DNA from: Aliiroseovarius salicola | Lineage (GTDB): Bacteria > Pseudomonadota > Alphaproteobacteria > Rhodobacterales > Rhodobacteraceae | NCBI RefSeq assembly: GCF_027891095.1 | Contig: NZ_JAQIIO010000007.1 | Location: 1-64,000 of the forward strand | DNA: 64,000 nucleotides | Reading direction: 5' to 3' | In this document: positions 53,601 through 63,618 of the stretch, in pieces | How positions within the stretch are numbered: the stretch's first letter is position 1 | Layout: every line of letters begins with the position of its first letter | Program-made: the position numbers and the translations under genes | Notes under the pieces: model-generated | The model's database searches: none | The model's input: the letters and a program-made list of their open reading frames with translations, nothing else | What the model was told of the DNA's origin: nothing

Positions 53601-54701
53601 ATGTCGATGAACAGTTTTGGTCATGTATTTCGTGTCACCACCTGGGGTGAAAGTCATGGACCCGCTTTGGGCGCAACTGTTGATGGCTGCCCTCCTGGTG
53701 TGGCACTTGAGGCGGAGATGATTCAGGTCTGGCTCGACAAACGTCGTCCCGGACAGAACAAGCACACCACGCAGCGCAACGAACCGGATCAGGTGAAGAT
53801 CCTGTCGGGCGTTTATGAGGGAAAAACCACCGGCACGCCGATCCAGCTGATGATTGAAAACACCGATCAGCGCTCGAAAGATTATGGCGAGATCGAAAAG
53901 ACGTTCCGCCCGGGTCATGCCGATATCACCTATTGGCAGAAATACGGTATCCGTGACCCGCGTGGCGGCGGGCGGTCGTCGGCGCGCGAAACCGCAGCCC
54001 GTGTGGCCGCAGGTGGGGTGGCACGCGAAGCTCTGAAGGCACTGGTGCCGGGGATTGAGATCAAGGGCTACATGACCCAGATGGGAGACCTGCATCTTGA
54101 TCGAGAGAAGTTTGACTGGGACGCGATTGACAGCAATCCCTTCTGGCTGCCCGATGCCACGGCAGTGACCGAGTGGGAGGATTACCTGCATAAAATCCGC
54201 AAGGACAATGACTCGGTTGGCGCCGCCGTGGAGGTTGTGGTGCGCGGGGCGCCCGCCGGACTTGGGGCGCCGGTTTATGCAAAGCTCGACACCGATCTGG
54301 CGGCAGCGATGATGTCGATTAATGCGGTGAAAGGTGTGGAAATCGGCGAAGGCATGGCCGCGGCTGGCCTGCGCGGCACCACCAATGCGGATGAGATCTT
54401 CATGGGGGAAGATGGCCCGGAATTCAGCTCGAATCACGCGGGTGGTATCCTTGGTGGCATTTCCACCGGGCAGGACCTTGTGGTGCGCTTTGCTGTAAAG
54501 CCCACCAGTTCGATCCTCACGCCGCGCAAGTCGATCACCAAGATGGGTGAACCGATTGAAGTAATCACCAAAGGCCGCCATGACCCCTGTGTTGGTATCC
54601 GGGCTGTGCCGGTGGGCGAAGCCATGGCCGCCTGTGTGGTGCTGGATCACCTGCTTCTGGATCGTGCGCAAACCGGAGGCGCGCGTGGCCCAATCGGCTG
54701 A
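53601..54701 (+). CDS. aroC: Chorismate synthase
   Basis: The 366-aa start at ATG 53601 has AAAGGAG upstream; longer in-frame starts run into the neighbour's end. The enzyme makes chorismate from EPSP with reduced FMN. Landmarks: [11 protein letters not shown] at the N-terminus, [16 protein letters not shown], and the late [12 protein letters not shown]. The stop overlaps the HD-domain gene start. Confidence 0.97.
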   Translation: MSMNSFGHVFRVTTWGESHGPALGATVDGCPPGVALEAEMIQVWLDKRRPGQNKHTTQRNEPDQVKILSGVYEGKTTGTPIQLMIENTDQRSKDYGEIEKTFRPGHADITYWQKYGIRDPRGGGRSSARETAARVAAGGVAREALKALVPGIEIKGYMTQMGDLHLDREKFDWDAIDSNPFWLPDATAVTEWEDYLHKIRKDNDSVGAAVEVVVRGAPAGLGAPVYAKLDTDLAAAMMSINAVKGVEIGEGMAAAGLRGTTNADEIFMGEDGPEFSSNHAGGILGGISTGQDLVVRFAVKPTSSILTPRKSITKMGEPIEVITKGRHDPCVGIRAVPVGEAMAACVVLDHLLLDRAQTGGARGPIG

Positions 54702-55344
54702 GGCGCTGCGTCAGGCACTGCGCAACGCCCTGCGTGACGGGGGATCGATGGATGCCGCGCATGATCTGGCCCATGCGGATCGGGTCTGGCTGAACGCCCG
54801 GATCATTGCGCGCGGTGAAGGCGTGGCGCGTTGTGATCAGCTGATGGCGGCCTGCTATCTGCATGATCTTGTGACCCTGCCGAAAAACGATCCCGCACGC
54901 CACCGCGCGTCGTATCTCTCGGCCAAAGCGGCGCGGCCGCTTTTGACCCGGCTTGGCTTCTCAACGGGTGAAACGGATGAGGTCTGTCACGCAATTGAAG
55001 CCCATTCGTTCTCGGCAGATATTCCCTGCGATACGCTTTTGGCGAAAGTCGTACAGGATGCGGATCGGATCGAAAGTCTGGGGGCCATTGGCCTTGCCCG
55101 CTGCTTCGCGGTGTCCGGCGTATTGGGGCGGCCATTGTTTCACGGGGAAGATCCATTTGGCGAGACGCGCGAACTGGATGATACGGCATATGCGGTGGAC
55201 CACTTCCGCCTGAAACTCCTATCCCTTCCGGATCAGATGAAAACCGAAACCGGTCGCGGTCTGGCCCGCAGCCGCGCCGAAGTGCTGCGCCGCTTTCTCA
55301 TGGATCTGGCCGGAGAACTGGGTCAAACCGCCCCGAATTGGTAA
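54685..55344 (+). CDS. HD-domain phosphohydrolase
   Basis: The 219-aa start at GTG 54685 follows GGAGG, inside the end of aroC. The HD metal motif is split as usual: [10 protein letters not shown], then C-Y-L-H-D-L, and a late D-A-D-R-I-E. The size and order fit YedJ-like HD proteins, whose substrates are unclear. Coupling with aroC is positional. After the stop comes a 31-bp dispersed repeat with a hairpin. Confidence 0.85.
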   Translation: MAQSAEALRQALRNALRDGGSMDAAHDLAHADRVWLNARIIARGEGVARCDQLMAACYLHDLVTLPKNDPARHRASYLSAKAARPLLTRLGFSTGETDEVCHAIEAHSFSADIPCDTLLAKVVQDADRIESLGAIGLARCFAVSGVLGRPLFHGEDPFGETRELDDTAYAVDHFRLKLLSLPDQMKTETGRGLARSRAEVLRRFLMDLAGELGQTAPNW

Positions 55345-55361
55345 CGCATAGAAAAGCGCCT

Positions 55362-55392
55362 CTTTTTCTTGCCGAAAATACCTTGGGGTGAG
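55362..55392 (-). repeat. 31-bp dispersed intergenic repeat, copy 2 (inverted)
   Basis: It is the inverted partner of 53455-53485 (28/31 matches). It is followed by GCGGC-GCA-GCCGC and by GAGGGGC (55405-55411) / GCCCCTC (55415-55421), the same hairpin type as near copy 1. It lies between two convergent genes. Confidence 0.7.
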
Positions 55393-55420
55393 CGGCGCAG
55401 CCGCGAGGGGCAAAGCCCCT

Positions 55421-55828
55421 CTATGCCATCGCAGCGGCCAATGCCGTATCCATCAGCGCCTTGATCTGGTCCTTCCCTGTCCCAGCCACGATCCGCCCCA
55501 ACTCCTTGTCGCCTTTCAACACAACAAGGGTCGAGCGGCGGGGAATGTTAAGCGACTTTGCCAGGTCCGAGCGGCCGTATTTGTCCCAATCCACATTAAC
55601 GAAGGTGATATTGGCGGCATAGGCGGGATTTTCGGATTTCAACACGTTGATCACCCGTTCCTGACGGGCGCAGGTGGAACACCAGCTGGCTTTGAAATCG
55701 AGAAACACGGTTTTGCCCTCTGCCAGCGCCTTTTGCACAAGTCCCGGCGAATACTCGGTGGCGGCCTGAAGTGCAGCGGGGGCAACCAGCGCCGCGGCGG
55801 TGAAGGTTAGAAAATCGCGTCGTTTCAT
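55421..55828 (-). CDS. Thioredoxin-family periplasmic protein
   Basis: The 135-aa start at ATG 55828 follows AAAGGAG; a TTG just upstream is unlikely. A Tat-like signal M-K-R-R-D-F-L-T-F-T-A-A-A precedes the thioredoxin core with F-K-A-S-W-C-S-T-C-A (active-site CSTC) and I-P-R-R-S-T-L-V-V (cis-Pro region atypical). It lies 13 bp after a CcdA-like gene on the same strand. The two likely pass electrons across the membrane to a periplasmic thiol target. Confidence 0.85.
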   Translation of the reverse strand: MKRRDFLTFTAAALVAPAALQAATEYSPGLVQKALAEGKTVFLDFKASWCSTCARQERVINVLKSENPAYAANITFVNVDWDKYGRSDLAKSLNIPRRSTLVVLKGDKELGRIVAGTGKDQIKALMDTALAAAMA

Positions 55829-55841
55829 CAAGGATACTCCT

Positions 55842-56555
55842 TTACAGGGAAACAGATAGGTCAGTGAGCCAGTAGGGCAGCGTGTCTACGGCCCAGGCTT
55901 CGATGGTATGGTGGAATTTCAGCAAGATGGCGGCCCCGACGGCGACGAAAACCCCTCCCATGATCGGGCGCGCGCGGGTGGCAATGACCCGCATGGCGGC
56001 CTGACGGCGCAGGATGGCATTTCGTGCGCCATATCCCAGCGCGAGGATGATCGAGGAGACGCCCATGGCAAAAGCCACCATGATGAGCCCTGCCCAGGCA
56101 AGGCTTTCGCCCTGCGATGCCAGCGCGATGGCCCCGCCCAAAGTGGGTCCGATACAGGGGCTCCAGACTGCGCCCAGAAGAGCGCCACCCAGAAACTGTC
56201 CGCGCAATGAGGCGCGGTCCACATCGTCAAGCTCCTGATCCGCACGGGCAGAAAACCCGGATGAGAGGGTGGTAAACCGTTCTGACAAGGCGGGGACCAA
56301 CAGGACCAGACCAAAGGCCACCATCAGCGTGGCTCCTGCATTTGCCACGTAATCTTCGTCCAGACCTACGGTATGGCCAAGGGCTGTGACCAACAGGCCA
56401 AGCGCCACAAATGACAGGCTCATTCCTGCGGCCAGCGCCACCGGCCCAAGCCGGTGTGCGCCTAATGCGGTGGCCAGCACAATCGGCAGGACCGGAAGGA
56501 CGCAGGGGTTGATCAGCGTCAGAAGCCCGGCGAGATATCCGAAGATGAGTTCCAT
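55842..56555 (-). CDS. CcdA/DsbD-type thiol electron transporter
   Basis: The 237-aa membrane protein has six helices. The first has the family motif N-P-C-V-L-P with its redox Cys; the partner Cys is in W-S-P-C-I-G-P-T-L in helix 4. It moves reducing equivalents from cytoplasmic thioredoxin to the periplasm, for cytochrome c maturation or protein repair. The downstream thioredoxin-like gene is its probable partner. Confidence 0.9.
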   Translation of the reverse strand: MELIFGYLAGLLTLINPCVLPVLPIVLATALGAHRLGPVALAAGMSLSFVALGLLVTALGHTVGLDEDYVANAGATLMVAFGLVLLVPALSERFTTLSSGFSARADQELDDVDRASLRGQFLGGALLGAVWSPCIGPTLGGAIALASQGESLAWAGLIMVAFAMGVSSIILALGYGARNAILRRQAAMRVIATRARPIMGGVFVAVGAAILLKFHHTIEAWAVDTLPYWLTDLSVSL

Positions 56556-56611
56556 GCCGCCAATTTAGGCGTGGTATTGAAATTGTCACATCACGATAGG
56601 GGGAGTGGCCA

Positions 56612-57499
56612 TCAAATCCGCGTGGGCAATTGTTTCGGCTGCGTCTTTGACAATTGCACGGCGAGGATGCCAATGGTGATGATCACCACCCCGAGGATAT
56701 CAAGCCAACCGAGTGCTTCACCCAACAAAACAGCCGCCACGGCCACACCGAAAAACGGGTTGAGGAAATGGAAGGTGGCCGCCTTGACCGCGCCAACCCG
56801 CCCGACAAGGGCAAACCAGACCCAGGTGGCCAACAGGCCGGGGACCAAAACCGTATAGCTGAACGCGGCGGCAAGGCGCAGGCTGGGGGTGAAGCTTGGG
56901 CTTTCAAGAAAGAGTGCACAGGCGAAGAGTACAAACGACCCGACGAACATCTGGAGCCCCACAATCATCATCAAGTTGCCACCTGCACTGGCCTGACGCA
57001 CCGCAAGCGTGGCCACGGTCAGGGCAGCCGCTCCGATGAAACACAGGGCTACACCAACCAGGTCGACCCCACCGGACATTCGCACACCCATGATCAGTGC
57101 GACGCCGACGACACCCGCCAGCAGGCCAAGCGCGGTCATCGGGCGCAGGCGGTCACCAAACAGCGCCCAACCTGCAAAGGCCACCATCAAGGGCATGGTC
57201 GAGGCAATGATCGCGGCAAGGCTTGCCTCGATCCATTGCATCGCTACGAAGTTCAGTCCGAGGTAAAGCGCGTTCTGGCAGATCCCAAAGACCAACACGG
57301 CCTTCCATTGCCCGCGGGTCAGGCGCCAGTTTTGACCAAGTGCTTTGGCGATTGCGACGCCAATCAAGCCCGATATGAAGAACCGCAAAGCCAATGAGTA
57401 AAGCGGCGGGGCGTCGGCGACAATGATCCGCGCCGAGGTGAAGGCCGACGACCACATCAAGGCAAAAGCCAATCCCATGAAAATCGCGCGTATGTCCAT
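56612..57499 (-). CDS. EamA/DMT family transporter
   Basis: The 295-aa start at ATG 57499 follows GAGGGCAG; a longer start at 57550 is less likely. Ten helices in two EamA repeats. W-S-S-A-F-T-S-A-R-I in helix 1 and L-N-P-F-F-G-V in the second repeat are family-like. The substrate is not known. It lies in tandem with another EamA gene (57620-58528) but separated by a 120-bp gap. Confidence 0.87.
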   Translation of the reverse strand: MDIRAIFMGLAFALMWSSAFTSARIIVADAPPLYSLALRFFISGLIGVAIAKALGQNWRLTRGQWKAVLVFGICQNALYLGLNFVAMQWIEASLAAIIASTMPLMVAFAGWALFGDRLRPMTALGLLAGVVGVALIMGVRMSGGVDLVGVALCFIGAAALTVATLAVRQASAGGNLMMIVGLQMFVGSFVLFACALFLESPSFTPSLRLAAAFSYTVLVPGLLATWVWFALVGRVGAVKAATFHFLNPFFGVAVAAVLLGEALGWLDILGVVIITIGILAVQLSKTQPKQLPTRI

Positions 57500-57619
57500 C
57501 TGCCCTCGTCTCAATGCTCTTCCGCGCGTTTTGGCGGATGGTCCGACCATAGGCGGGGGGTGGGCAACTGCGCAATGACCCGCCGCATCTGATGAGGTTG
57601 AATTTTTTGACCCGTCTGA

Positions 57620-58528
57620 TCAGGAGGGATTAACCGTGTGGCGCTGAAAAAGCCGACCATCGGTGACCGCAAGCCCCAAGGCGATCACGGCAAAACCAGC
57701 CCAGGCCGACGCTGGCAGGCGCTCGCCCAGAAACAGGGCGCCAAGGGCGATGGCAAATGGGGGGATCAACAACGTGACCAGCATCAGATTGGCCGCCCCA
57801 GCGCGGGTGAGAATGGCAAAATACAGCACATAGGCAAGCGAGGTGGACAGGGCGGCAACACCAATCAACGCCCCCCATGTCGCGGGCAAAAGAGAAAGCG
57901 TGGGGGTGCCGTCGACCAGCAGCACAATCGACACCATAAGAATGACGCTCCCCATCAACATTCCGGCGGCGTTCATCATTGGCGGCTGTCCGGCCAAAGT
58001 GGTCTTTCCCCAGACGCTGGCCAGCGCATAAGAGATCGCTGCGCCGAGAATGGCAAGCTGGGCGAGATTTCTGGGATCAAACCCGGTCAGCACATCGGGA
58101 CCCATAATGATTGCCACTCCAAATAGGCCCAGCCCGGCGCCCAGCATCTTGTTTCGGGTTAGTGGTTCATCTTTCAACAACACACCTGCCACCACGGCCC
58201 CGAACATCGCGGTGGTGCCATTGAGGATCGAGGCCAGCCCGCTGTCGATCTGCATCTGTCCCCAGAAGATCAGCGAAAACGGGATCGCGTTGTTCAGCGC
58301 GCCCATGACCAGATAAGCGCCCCAGATGCGGGGGGCACCGGGCAGGGGGATTTGGCGAATTCGCAGAATGACCAAGAGGATCGGAACCGCCCAGATCACT
58401 CGATGCAGAGTGATGGTGAGGGGCGGCAGCTCGCGCAGGGCGATCTCGGCAAAGAAGAACGACCCGCCCCAGACGGCGGCAAGGGCAATCAGCATCACGG
58501 CAGCGGGCAAGTCAAAACGATTGGTCAT
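57620..58528 (-). CDS. EamA/DMT family transporter
   Basis: The 302-aa start at ATG 58528 is behind AGGATCCACC; a longer start at 58555 is possible. It has ten helices and begins A-A-V-W-G-G-S-F-F-F-A-E, the typical EamA opening, with I-P-F-S-L-I-F-W-G-Q. It is not a close copy of the adjacent EamA protein, so recent duplication is unlikely. Confidence 0.87.
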   Translation of the reverse strand: MTNRFDLPAAVMLIALAAVWGGSFFFAEIALRELPPLTITLHRVIWAVPILLVILRIRQIPLPGAPRIWGAYLVMGALNNAIPFSLIFWGQMQIDSGLASILNGTTAMFGAVVAGVLLKDEPLTRNKMLGAGLGLFGVAIIMGPDVLTGFDPRNLAQLAILGAAISYALASVWGKTTLAGQPPMMNAAGMLMGSVILMVSIVLLVDGTPTLSLLPATWGALIGVAALSTSLAYVLYFAILTRAGAANLMLVTLLIPPFAIALGALFLGERLPASAWAGFAVIALGLAVTDGRLFQRHTVNPS

Positions 58529-58624
58529 GGTGGATCCTGTGCGGGTTTTGCTCAATGTCTCAGTTCATCGCTGCCCAGACGATCCGTTTCCTGCCCAATC
58601 ATATGCTCTGGTCTGGAGCGGCAA

Positions 58625-58655
58625 AAGAAAAGGGCCGCCGGTTGGCGACCCTTTC
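58625..58655 (-). terminator. Rho-independent terminator of the HU gene
   Basis: On the minus strand AAAGGGTCGCC (58654-58644) pairs with GGCGGCCCTTT (58639-58629), one mismatch, and a T-rich tail follows. It lies about 32 bp after the HU stop. Confidence 0.8.
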
Positions 58656-58686
58656 CGAAACTTGCTGGTCCAGAGACCGTGAAGGC

Positions 58687-58974
58687 TTAGCCGTTCACGC
58701 TGTCTTTCAGAGCCTTGGCAATGGTCATTTTCACAACCTTATCGGCTTCTTTCTGGATCTGTTCGCCGGTGGCGGGGTTGCGAACGGTGCGCGCCGGACG
58801 CTCGCGGCAATAGATTTTGCCAACACCCGGCAGGGTCACAGCACCACCGCCGGACACTTCTTTGGTGATGATGCCCACCATGGCTTCGAGAGCGGAGCCG
58901 GCGGTCTTCTTATCAGCACCCATTTCTTCGGCCAGGGCAGCAACCAGTTGGGTCTTAGTCATCGGTTTCGACAT
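58687..58974 (-). CDS. HU-family DNA-binding protein
   Basis: The 95-aa protein has the HU/IHF fold: helices with M-T-K-T-Q-L-V-A-A-L-A-E, then strand block G-G-G-A-V-T-L-P-G-V-G-K-I and arm sequence R-P-A-R-T-V-R-N-P-A-T-G-E-Q-I. It packages and bends DNA as a dimer. A strong terminator follows. It is a monocistronic gene. Confidence 0.93.
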   Translation of the reverse strand: MSKPMTKTQLVAALAEEMGADKKTAGSALEAMVGIITKEVSGGGAVTLPGVGKIYCRERPARTVRNPATGEQIQKEADKVVKMTIAKALKDSVNG

Positions 58975-59223
58975 GTATTTACACTCCTCAAATCGCCCAT
59001 TGCTTGGGCTTCATTGGCGGCATTTAACTGTATGTAGAGGGACGACACAACGATTTGTTGTAGGAAAAAAAGGGGAAATATGCTGTTTTTTGCCTTTTTC
59101 TGTTTGGTCAAAGCGGATCTGCATCAACTTAAAGGACAATCGGGCGAAACGCTGCGGAATGTTCCGTAACGTTAACCGTTTTACAGTGTCGAGGTGAATC
59201 GCAGATGCCGCTGCGCAGCATTT

Positions 59224-60708
59224 CTACAGGAATGCGGTTTCCTCAAAGCTGCGCAATTTCCGGGAATGGATACGCTCAAGTGGCATGCCACGCAGAATCT
59301 CCATCGCGCGGATCCCGATCAGAAGGTGGCGCCCCACCTGATCCTTGTAGAAATCAGACGCCATGCCAGGCAGTTTCAACTCGCCATGCAGGGGTTTGTC
59401 CGACACACATAAGAGCGTCCCGTAAGGAACCCGAAAGCGAAAACCATTTGCAGCAATTGTTGCGCTTTCCATATCCAGTGCGATGGCGCGGGATTGGCTG
59501 AGGCGCTGCACCGGGCCGGTCTGGTCTCGAAGCTCCCAATTGCGGTTGTCAAGCGAAGCCACGGTGCCGGTCCGCATGATGCGTTTAAGCTCATACCCCT
59601 CCAGTTTCGTTACACCGGCCACGGCTTGTTCCAGAGCAATCTGGATTTCGGCCAAGGGTGGGATCGGCACCCAAATTGGCAGGTCGGCATCCAACACCTT
59701 GTCCTCACGCAGATAGGCATGGGCCAGCACAAAATCCCCCAACCGCTGCGAGTTCCTCAGCCCGGCGCAATGCCCGACCATCAGCCAGGCGTGGGGCCGC
59801 AGCACCGCAATATGGTCGGTGGCGGTTTTCGCATTGGATGGCCCGACCCCAATATTGACCAGCGTGATCCCCTGCCCATCGGGCCGGGTCAGGTGATAGC
59901 TGGGCATTTGCGGCAGTTTCGCGGGGGTGGGCAAATCTTCATCCGGTTTGGTGATCCGGTGATAACCCGGACCGACAAACCCGTCATAGCCACTGTCGGG
60001 ATCGGCCAGCATCTTGCGCGCATAGGCCTCGAACTCCTCAACATAGAACTGGTAGTTGGTGAACAGCACATGGTTCTGGAAATCTTCAGGCATGGTCGCG
60101 GTGTAATGCGACAGCCGCGCCAGCGAATAATCCACCCGTTGTGCGGTAAACGGGGCCAATGGAGCCAGCCCGCTGTCTTCCCATTCCGCCACCCCGTTCA
60201 CAATGTCATCATTGGTGGTGTTCAGGTCTGGCACGTCAAACACATCGCGCAGCGGGTATTCCATCGCCCCTTCCTGCGGCACGCTGATATCCGGGTCACG
60301 GGCCACGGCGAAATGCACTGGGATCGGTGTCGCTGAAAACCCGATCTCCACCGGCTGCGTGTGGTTTTCCATGATCAGCTTGATCTGCTGTTCAAGGTAA
60401 TTGGCAAACAGGTCTGGGCGGGTGATTGTGGTGGCATAGGTGCCCGGGGCCGAGACATGCCCAAAGGAAAGCCGCGTATCGCGCTGGGCATGGCTGGTCG
60501 TGGTCAGTCGGATTTCGGGGTAGAAAGCGCGAAACCGGCTGTCGGGTTTGGTACCGGAGGCATTTGCTCCGAACTTTTCGCACAGGAACGCGCAGGCAGC
60601 GTCATACAGCTCGGTCAGTCGCTTCACTGCGGCGCCCGCGTCGGTGAACACCTCGTGCTCGCCGGTCTCTGGGGTGATGACCGGAATTGTCATATCACTC
60701 ATTGGCAT
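59224..60708 (-). CDS. amn: AMP nucleosidase
   Basis: The 494-aa protein hydrolyses AMP to adenine and ribose-5-phosphate. Its N-terminal half is the AMN-specific domain, the C-terminal half a nucleoside phosphorylase-type fold with V-N-I-G-V-G-P-S-N-A-K-T and A-L-D-M-E-S-A-T-I-A-A-N-G near the C-terminus. Start ATG 60708 has GAGGACTG upstream; ATG 60702 is also in frame. Only 3 bp separate it from ade, so adenine made here can go straight to adenine deaminase. Confidence 0.93.
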   Translation of the reverse strand: MPMSDMTIPVITPETGEHEVFTDAGAAVKRLTELYDAACAFLCEKFGANASGTKPDSRFRAFYPEIRLTTTSHAQRDTRLSFGHVSAPGTYATTITRPDLFANYLEQQIKLIMENHTQPVEIGFSATPIPVHFAVARDPDISVPQEGAMEYPLRDVFDVPDLNTTNDDIVNGVAEWEDSGLAPLAPFTAQRVDYSLARLSHYTATMPEDFQNHVLFTNYQFYVEEFEAYARKMLADPDSGYDGFVGPGYHRITKPDEDLPTPAKLPQMPSYHLTRPDGQGITLVNIGVGPSNAKTATDHIAVLRPHAWLMVGHCAGLRNSQRLGDFVLAHAYLREDKVLDADLPIWVPIPPLAEIQIALEQAVAGVTKLEGYELKRIMRTGTVASLDNRNWELRDQTGPVQRLSQSRAIALDMESATIAANGFRFRVPYGTLLCVSDKPLHGELKLPGMASDFYKDQVGRHLLIGIRAMEILRGMPLERIHSRKLRSFEETAFL

Positions 60709-60711
60709 GGG

Positions 60712-62535
60712 TCAGTCCTCAAACAGTTCGGTCAATTCAAATTCGTTTACGTCCACCAGCCCAAGATCCGAAATGCGCAGCTCGGGGATGACCACCAGCG
60801 CAAGGAACGAGTGCTGGATCGAGGCGTTGTTCAGGGTGCAGCCACAAGACTCCATCGCCTTGACGATCCCTTGTGCCTTGACGGCGACCTCTGAGGCGGG
60901 GGCATCAGACATAAGGCCCGCGACGGGCAATTCGACCAGCGCGAGCTCTTTTCCGCCTTGATAGACACACATACCACCGCCGACCTCACCCAGTCGATTG
61001 GCGGCCAGCGCCATATCCTCGCGCGAGGTGCCGACCACAATCATATGGTGGCTGTCATGCGCCACGGTCGAGGCCATCGCCATCGGCCCCGTGTAGCCAA
61101 ATCCGTTCACGAACCCGTTCTGCACCACACCGGTGCCCTTGTGCCGTTCGACCAAGGCCACCTGCGCCACATCCTGCGCCTCGTCCGGTTCGACAATGCC
61201 GTCGATCACGCCAAGGTCTCGGGTCAGCGCTTTGGTTGGCGCCTGGTTTTCCACGATGCCAATAACTTTCGCGGTGACTGAATTCTTCCCCTCGGGGGCT
61301 TCGATCACAAAGTCCGTGGGGGTGATCTCCTTGCCCATATGCATGGTTGCCTTGGCATGTGCGGGCCAGTCGAGGTGCGGGCAATCGACGGAGATCTTGC
61401 CACCCTCGGCCACGATCTGTCCTCGGGCCACCACCCGGTTGATCGGGAGGGTGGTCAGGTCGTCCGTGAAAATCACATCCGCGCGCCGTCCGGGCGCAAT
61501 AGAGCCTAATTCCCGCTCCAACCCAAAATGGGTGGCAGTGTTGATCGTTGCCATTTGCAGCGCCACGAGGGGATCGCAGCCATAGCTGATCGCATAGCTA
61601 AGGGCGCGGTTCATATGGCCTTCTTCGACCAAGGTGCCGGAATGGCAATCATCGGTGCAGAGGATGAAATTGCGCGGATCCAGCCCCTGTTCAGTTACGG
61701 CGGTGATCTGCTTTTCCACATCGAACCACGCTGATCCCAGCCGCATCATCGAGCGCATCCCCTGACGCACACGCGCAATCGCATCGGCCTCGCAGGTGCC
61801 TTCGTGATCATCCGCCGGGCCGCCTGCGACGTAGGCGTGGAAGTTTGGGCCGAGGTCCGGACTGGCGTAATGCCCGCCAATGGTCTTGCCAGCCGCTTGT
61901 GTCGCGGCCATCTCGGCCAGCATCTTTGGATCGCCATGGATCACACCGGGGAAATTCATCATCTCACCCAGACCAATTATGCCCGGCCAGTTCATCGCTT
62001 CGGCCACATCCTCGGGGGTGATCTCGTAACCAGTCGTCTCTAATCCGGGGGCAGAAGGGGCACAGCTGGGCATCTGGGTATAGATGTTCACGGGCTGTAA
62101 CAGAGCCTCATCATGCATCAGGCGCACGCCCTCAAGCCCCAGCACATTGGCGATCTCATGCGGATCGACAAACATGGTCGTGGTGCCATGCGGGATCACC
62201 GCGCGTGCAAATTCAGCCGGGGTCAGCATGCCGCTTTCAATATGCATATGACCATCGCAGAGACCGGGGATGAGGTATTGCCCGGCAGCGTCGATGACCT
62301 GAGTATCCTCTCCAATGCAATGGCTCGCATCCGGGCCGACATAGGCAAAACGACCCGCCTTGATGGCCACCTGCCAATCGAGCACTTCGCGGGTATGCAC
62401 ATTCACAACACGTCCGCCGGTGATCACCATGTCGGCAGCGGCACGCCCAGCGGCCACCGCAATCAGGTTTGGGGCGCTTTCGGCCCAGGTTTTCAATTCG
62501 GGATGGTTGGAATTTGTCGTTGTTCTTTTCTCCAT
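60712..62535 (-). CDS. ade: Adenine deaminase
   Basis: The 607-aa start at ATG 62535 (M-E-K-R-T-T-T) fits the family; the longer start at 62613 is unlikely. It deaminates adenine to hypoxanthine. Metal motif G-H-M-H-I-E-S near residue 95, P-H-E-I-A-N-V, a C-T-D-D-C-H-S block, and the late G-F-G-Y-T-G-P block with H-D-S-H-H are typical of the Ade amidohydrolases. It forms an operon with amn for adenine salvage. Confidence 0.95.
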   Translation of the reverse strand: MEKRTTTNSNHPELKTWAESAPNLIAVAAGRAAADMVITGGRVVNVHTREVLDWQVAIKAGRFAYVGPDASHCIGEDTQVIDAAGQYLIPGLCDGHMHIESGMLTPAEFARAVIPHGTTTMFVDPHEIANVLGLEGVRLMHDEALLQPVNIYTQMPSCAPSAPGLETTGYEITPEDVAEAMNWPGIIGLGEMMNFPGVIHGDPKMLAEMAATQAAGKTIGGHYASPDLGPNFHAYVAGGPADDHEGTCEADAIARVRQGMRSMMRLGSAWFDVEKQITAVTEQGLDPRNFILCTDDCHSGTLVEEGHMNRALSYAISYGCDPLVALQMATINTATHFGLERELGSIAPGRRADVIFTDDLTTLPINRVVARGQIVAEGGKISVDCPHLDWPAHAKATMHMGKEITPTDFVIEAPEGKNSVTAKVIGIVENQAPTKALTRDLGVIDGIVEPDEAQDVAQVALVERHKGTGVVQNGFVNGFGYTGPMAMASTVAHDSHHMIVVGTSREDMALAANRLGEVGGGMCVYQGGKELALVELPVAGLMSDAPASEVAVKAQGIVKAMESCGCTLNNASIQHSFLALVVIPELRISDLGLVDVNEFELTELFED

Positions 62536-62599
62536 GAAACAATTGTCGACAAATGCGATGTTCGCGCAACCCCCATTTTGATGATGATTTCGTGACGGA

Positions 62600-63514
62600 T
62601 CAGCGTCCGGCACGCATCTGTTGTGGTGTGGCGCTAAACTCGTTTTTGAACGCGCGCGTCATCGCCGAGGCGTTTTCATACCCAGCGCGTAGAGCAACCT
62701 CTGCAATCGGCAAATTAGTTTCTAATACGCCCTTTCGTGCCGAAATCAGCCGGATCCGCCGATAGATTGCGGAGGGGGGTTCGCCCAGCTCAGTGCGCAC
62801 CCTTTGTTCAAGCTCTCGAAGAGTGCAGCCTGCGCGGCGGGCGATTTCAGGCAGTGAAACCGGCTCTTCTATTGATGCCCTCATGGCCGACAGCGCACGG
62901 CCGACAGTGCGAGATTTGGCAATCGGTGGGGCCACCGAGGGGGCCGCGCCCGGCGCCATGAACAGCATCGCCACTTCCAGCCGCAGGGCCGCACCATGGG
63001 CCGCTCCGATCCGGTCGAGTGTCAGATCAAACGCTGCCAGCGCCCCGGTGCAGGTGATCCGGCTGTGATCGGTCACATGACGCTCGCGCACCGCCTCTAC
63101 CTCTGGAAAAGCCTCTTCGAATGCGCCAAGCTCTTCCCAGTGAATGGTCGCGCGGAACCCATCTAATAGTCCGGCATGGGCAAGAAGCCATGCTCCGGTA
63201 TCAAACCCTGCCATGACTGGATAGCGTCGCGCAGCTGCCGCGAGAGCTCGGCGACAATCAGGTGTGGCATGGGAGCGATATTCATAGGACGGAAGTGACA
63301 CCAACATGTCCCCGCGCGCATCTGTCAATCGTTCGTCCGCCGTGACCTGCATCCCCGAGGAGGACCGCACGGTTTTGCCGTCCAATGTGAGAAACCGCCA
63401 AGAATAGAGCCTTTTTCCGGTCAGATCATTGGCCGCGCGCAGGGGTTCCACGCTGTTGGCAAGGCAAAGCGCGGAGAAGCGGTCAAACAGGAGGAAGTCT
63501 ATGATTTCGGACAT
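62600..63514 (-). CDS. GlxA-like AraC-family transcriptional regulator
   Basis: The 304-aa protein has an N-terminal DJ-1/PfpI-like domain (with F-L-L-F-D-R-F-S and V-M-A-G-F-D-T-G-A-W-L-L-A) without the usual catalytic Cys at that place, and a C-terminal AraC domain with two HTH units (L-P-E-I-A-R-R-A-G-C-T-L-R-E-L-E-Q and I-A-E-V-A-L-R-A-G-Y-E-N-A-S-A-M-T-R-A-F-K). Such regulators often act on osmolyte or amine catabolism. It is divergent from the acyl-CoA dehydrogenase gene. Confidence 0.88.
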   Translation of the reverse strand: MSEIIDFLLFDRFSALCLANSVEPLRAANDLTGKRLYSWRFLTLDGKTVRSSSGMQVTADERLTDARGDMLVSLPSYEYRSHATPDCRRALAAAARRYPVMAGFDTGAWLLAHAGLLDGFRATIHWEELGAFEEAFPEVEAVRERHVTDHSRITCTGALAAFDLTLDRIGAAHGAALRLEVAMLFMAPGAAPSVAPPIAKSRTVGRALSAMRASIEEPVSLPEIARRAGCTLRELEQRVRTELGEPPSAIYRRIRLISARKGVLETNLPIAEVALRAGYENASAMTRAFKNEFSATPQQMRAGR

Positions 63515-63618
63515 TGCTGCATGATATGGATGATTGCTGCATGATTAACAGGTGAATTTCGCCTAACGTCAAGGGCAACGCACGGGATCCGCGACGAATC
63601 CTTAGAAAGGGAAACGCA

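Noticed and set aside
56612-58528. Recent duplication of two EamA genes
   Set aside because: The proteins differ along their whole length; family membership explains the likeness.
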